A DNA stretch of 36,970 nucleotides, from NCBI GenBank assembly GCA_009841725.1, contig VYGS01000094.1, positions 67,114 through 104,083 of the forward strand. The letters run 5' to 3'. This document shows, piece by piece, positions 36,919-36,970 of this stretch. Each line of letters starts with the position of its first letter. Position 1 is the first letter of the stretch. Under the pieces are notes generated by a model that worked only from the letters and a program-made list of their open reading frames with translations, was not told the origin of the DNA and made no database searches. The stretch is from Gammaproteobacteria bacterium (GTDB taxonomy: Bacteria; Pseudomonadota; Gammaproteobacteria; Arenicellales; Poriferihabitantaceae). The position numbers and the translations under genes were made by a program.

Positions 36919-36970
36919 TCTGAATTGGGCGAATCGACAGAATTTACGGCACATCATCCAACTTGAATTC

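Noticed and set aside
1-36970. CRISPR arrays, rRNA or tRNA genes
   Set aside because: No regularly spaced direct repeats and no recognisable rRNA or tRNA sequence were seen on reading; small or degenerate RNAs cannot be excluded.
36965-36970. GAATTC at the right window end
   Set aside because: An EcoRI site at the edge is most simply coincidence; no evidence of a cloning junction.

Overview
The window looks like ordinary proteobacterial (probably gammaproteobacterial) chromosome, with accessory genes between conserved housekeeping blocks. The conserved blocks are: the left end of a dcw cluster on the minus strand (mraZ-rsmH-ftsL-ftsI-murE-murF, murF running off the left edge); rpmH-rnpA-yidD-yidC-mnmE ... 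mnmG on the minus strand; a PPi-metabolism pair (PPi-dependent phosphofructokinase and membrane pyrophosphatase hppA); and DUF484-xerC. The accessory stretch at 6.5-21 kb carries: an MttB-family methyltransferase homolog without an in-frame amber codon; a ureohydrolase with a GGDDS active-site variant; a sulfite-oxidase-fold enzyme paired with an enolase-superfamily gene that is interrupted by an in-frame TAG; a decayed IS4-type transposase N-terminus; a DMGDH/sarcosine-dehydrogenase-like FAD protein lacking the folate domain; a Nudix hydrolase; a 2-hydroxyacid dehydrogenase; hemW; frmA; an FrhB-like Fe-S protein; an M20 carbamoylase-like hydrolase; and a nitroreductase. The best candidate for an undescribed system is a two-gene MotA/TolQ/ExbB-like plus MotB/ExbD-like cassette between mnmE and mnmG (24535-26977, minus). 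Its MotB-like subunit has a conserved membrane Asp, a roughly 300-residue coiled coil containing an exact 8-heptad (56 aa) duplication, and no recognisable OmpA/peptidoglycan-binding domain. All assignments come from reading motifs by eye; no searches were run.
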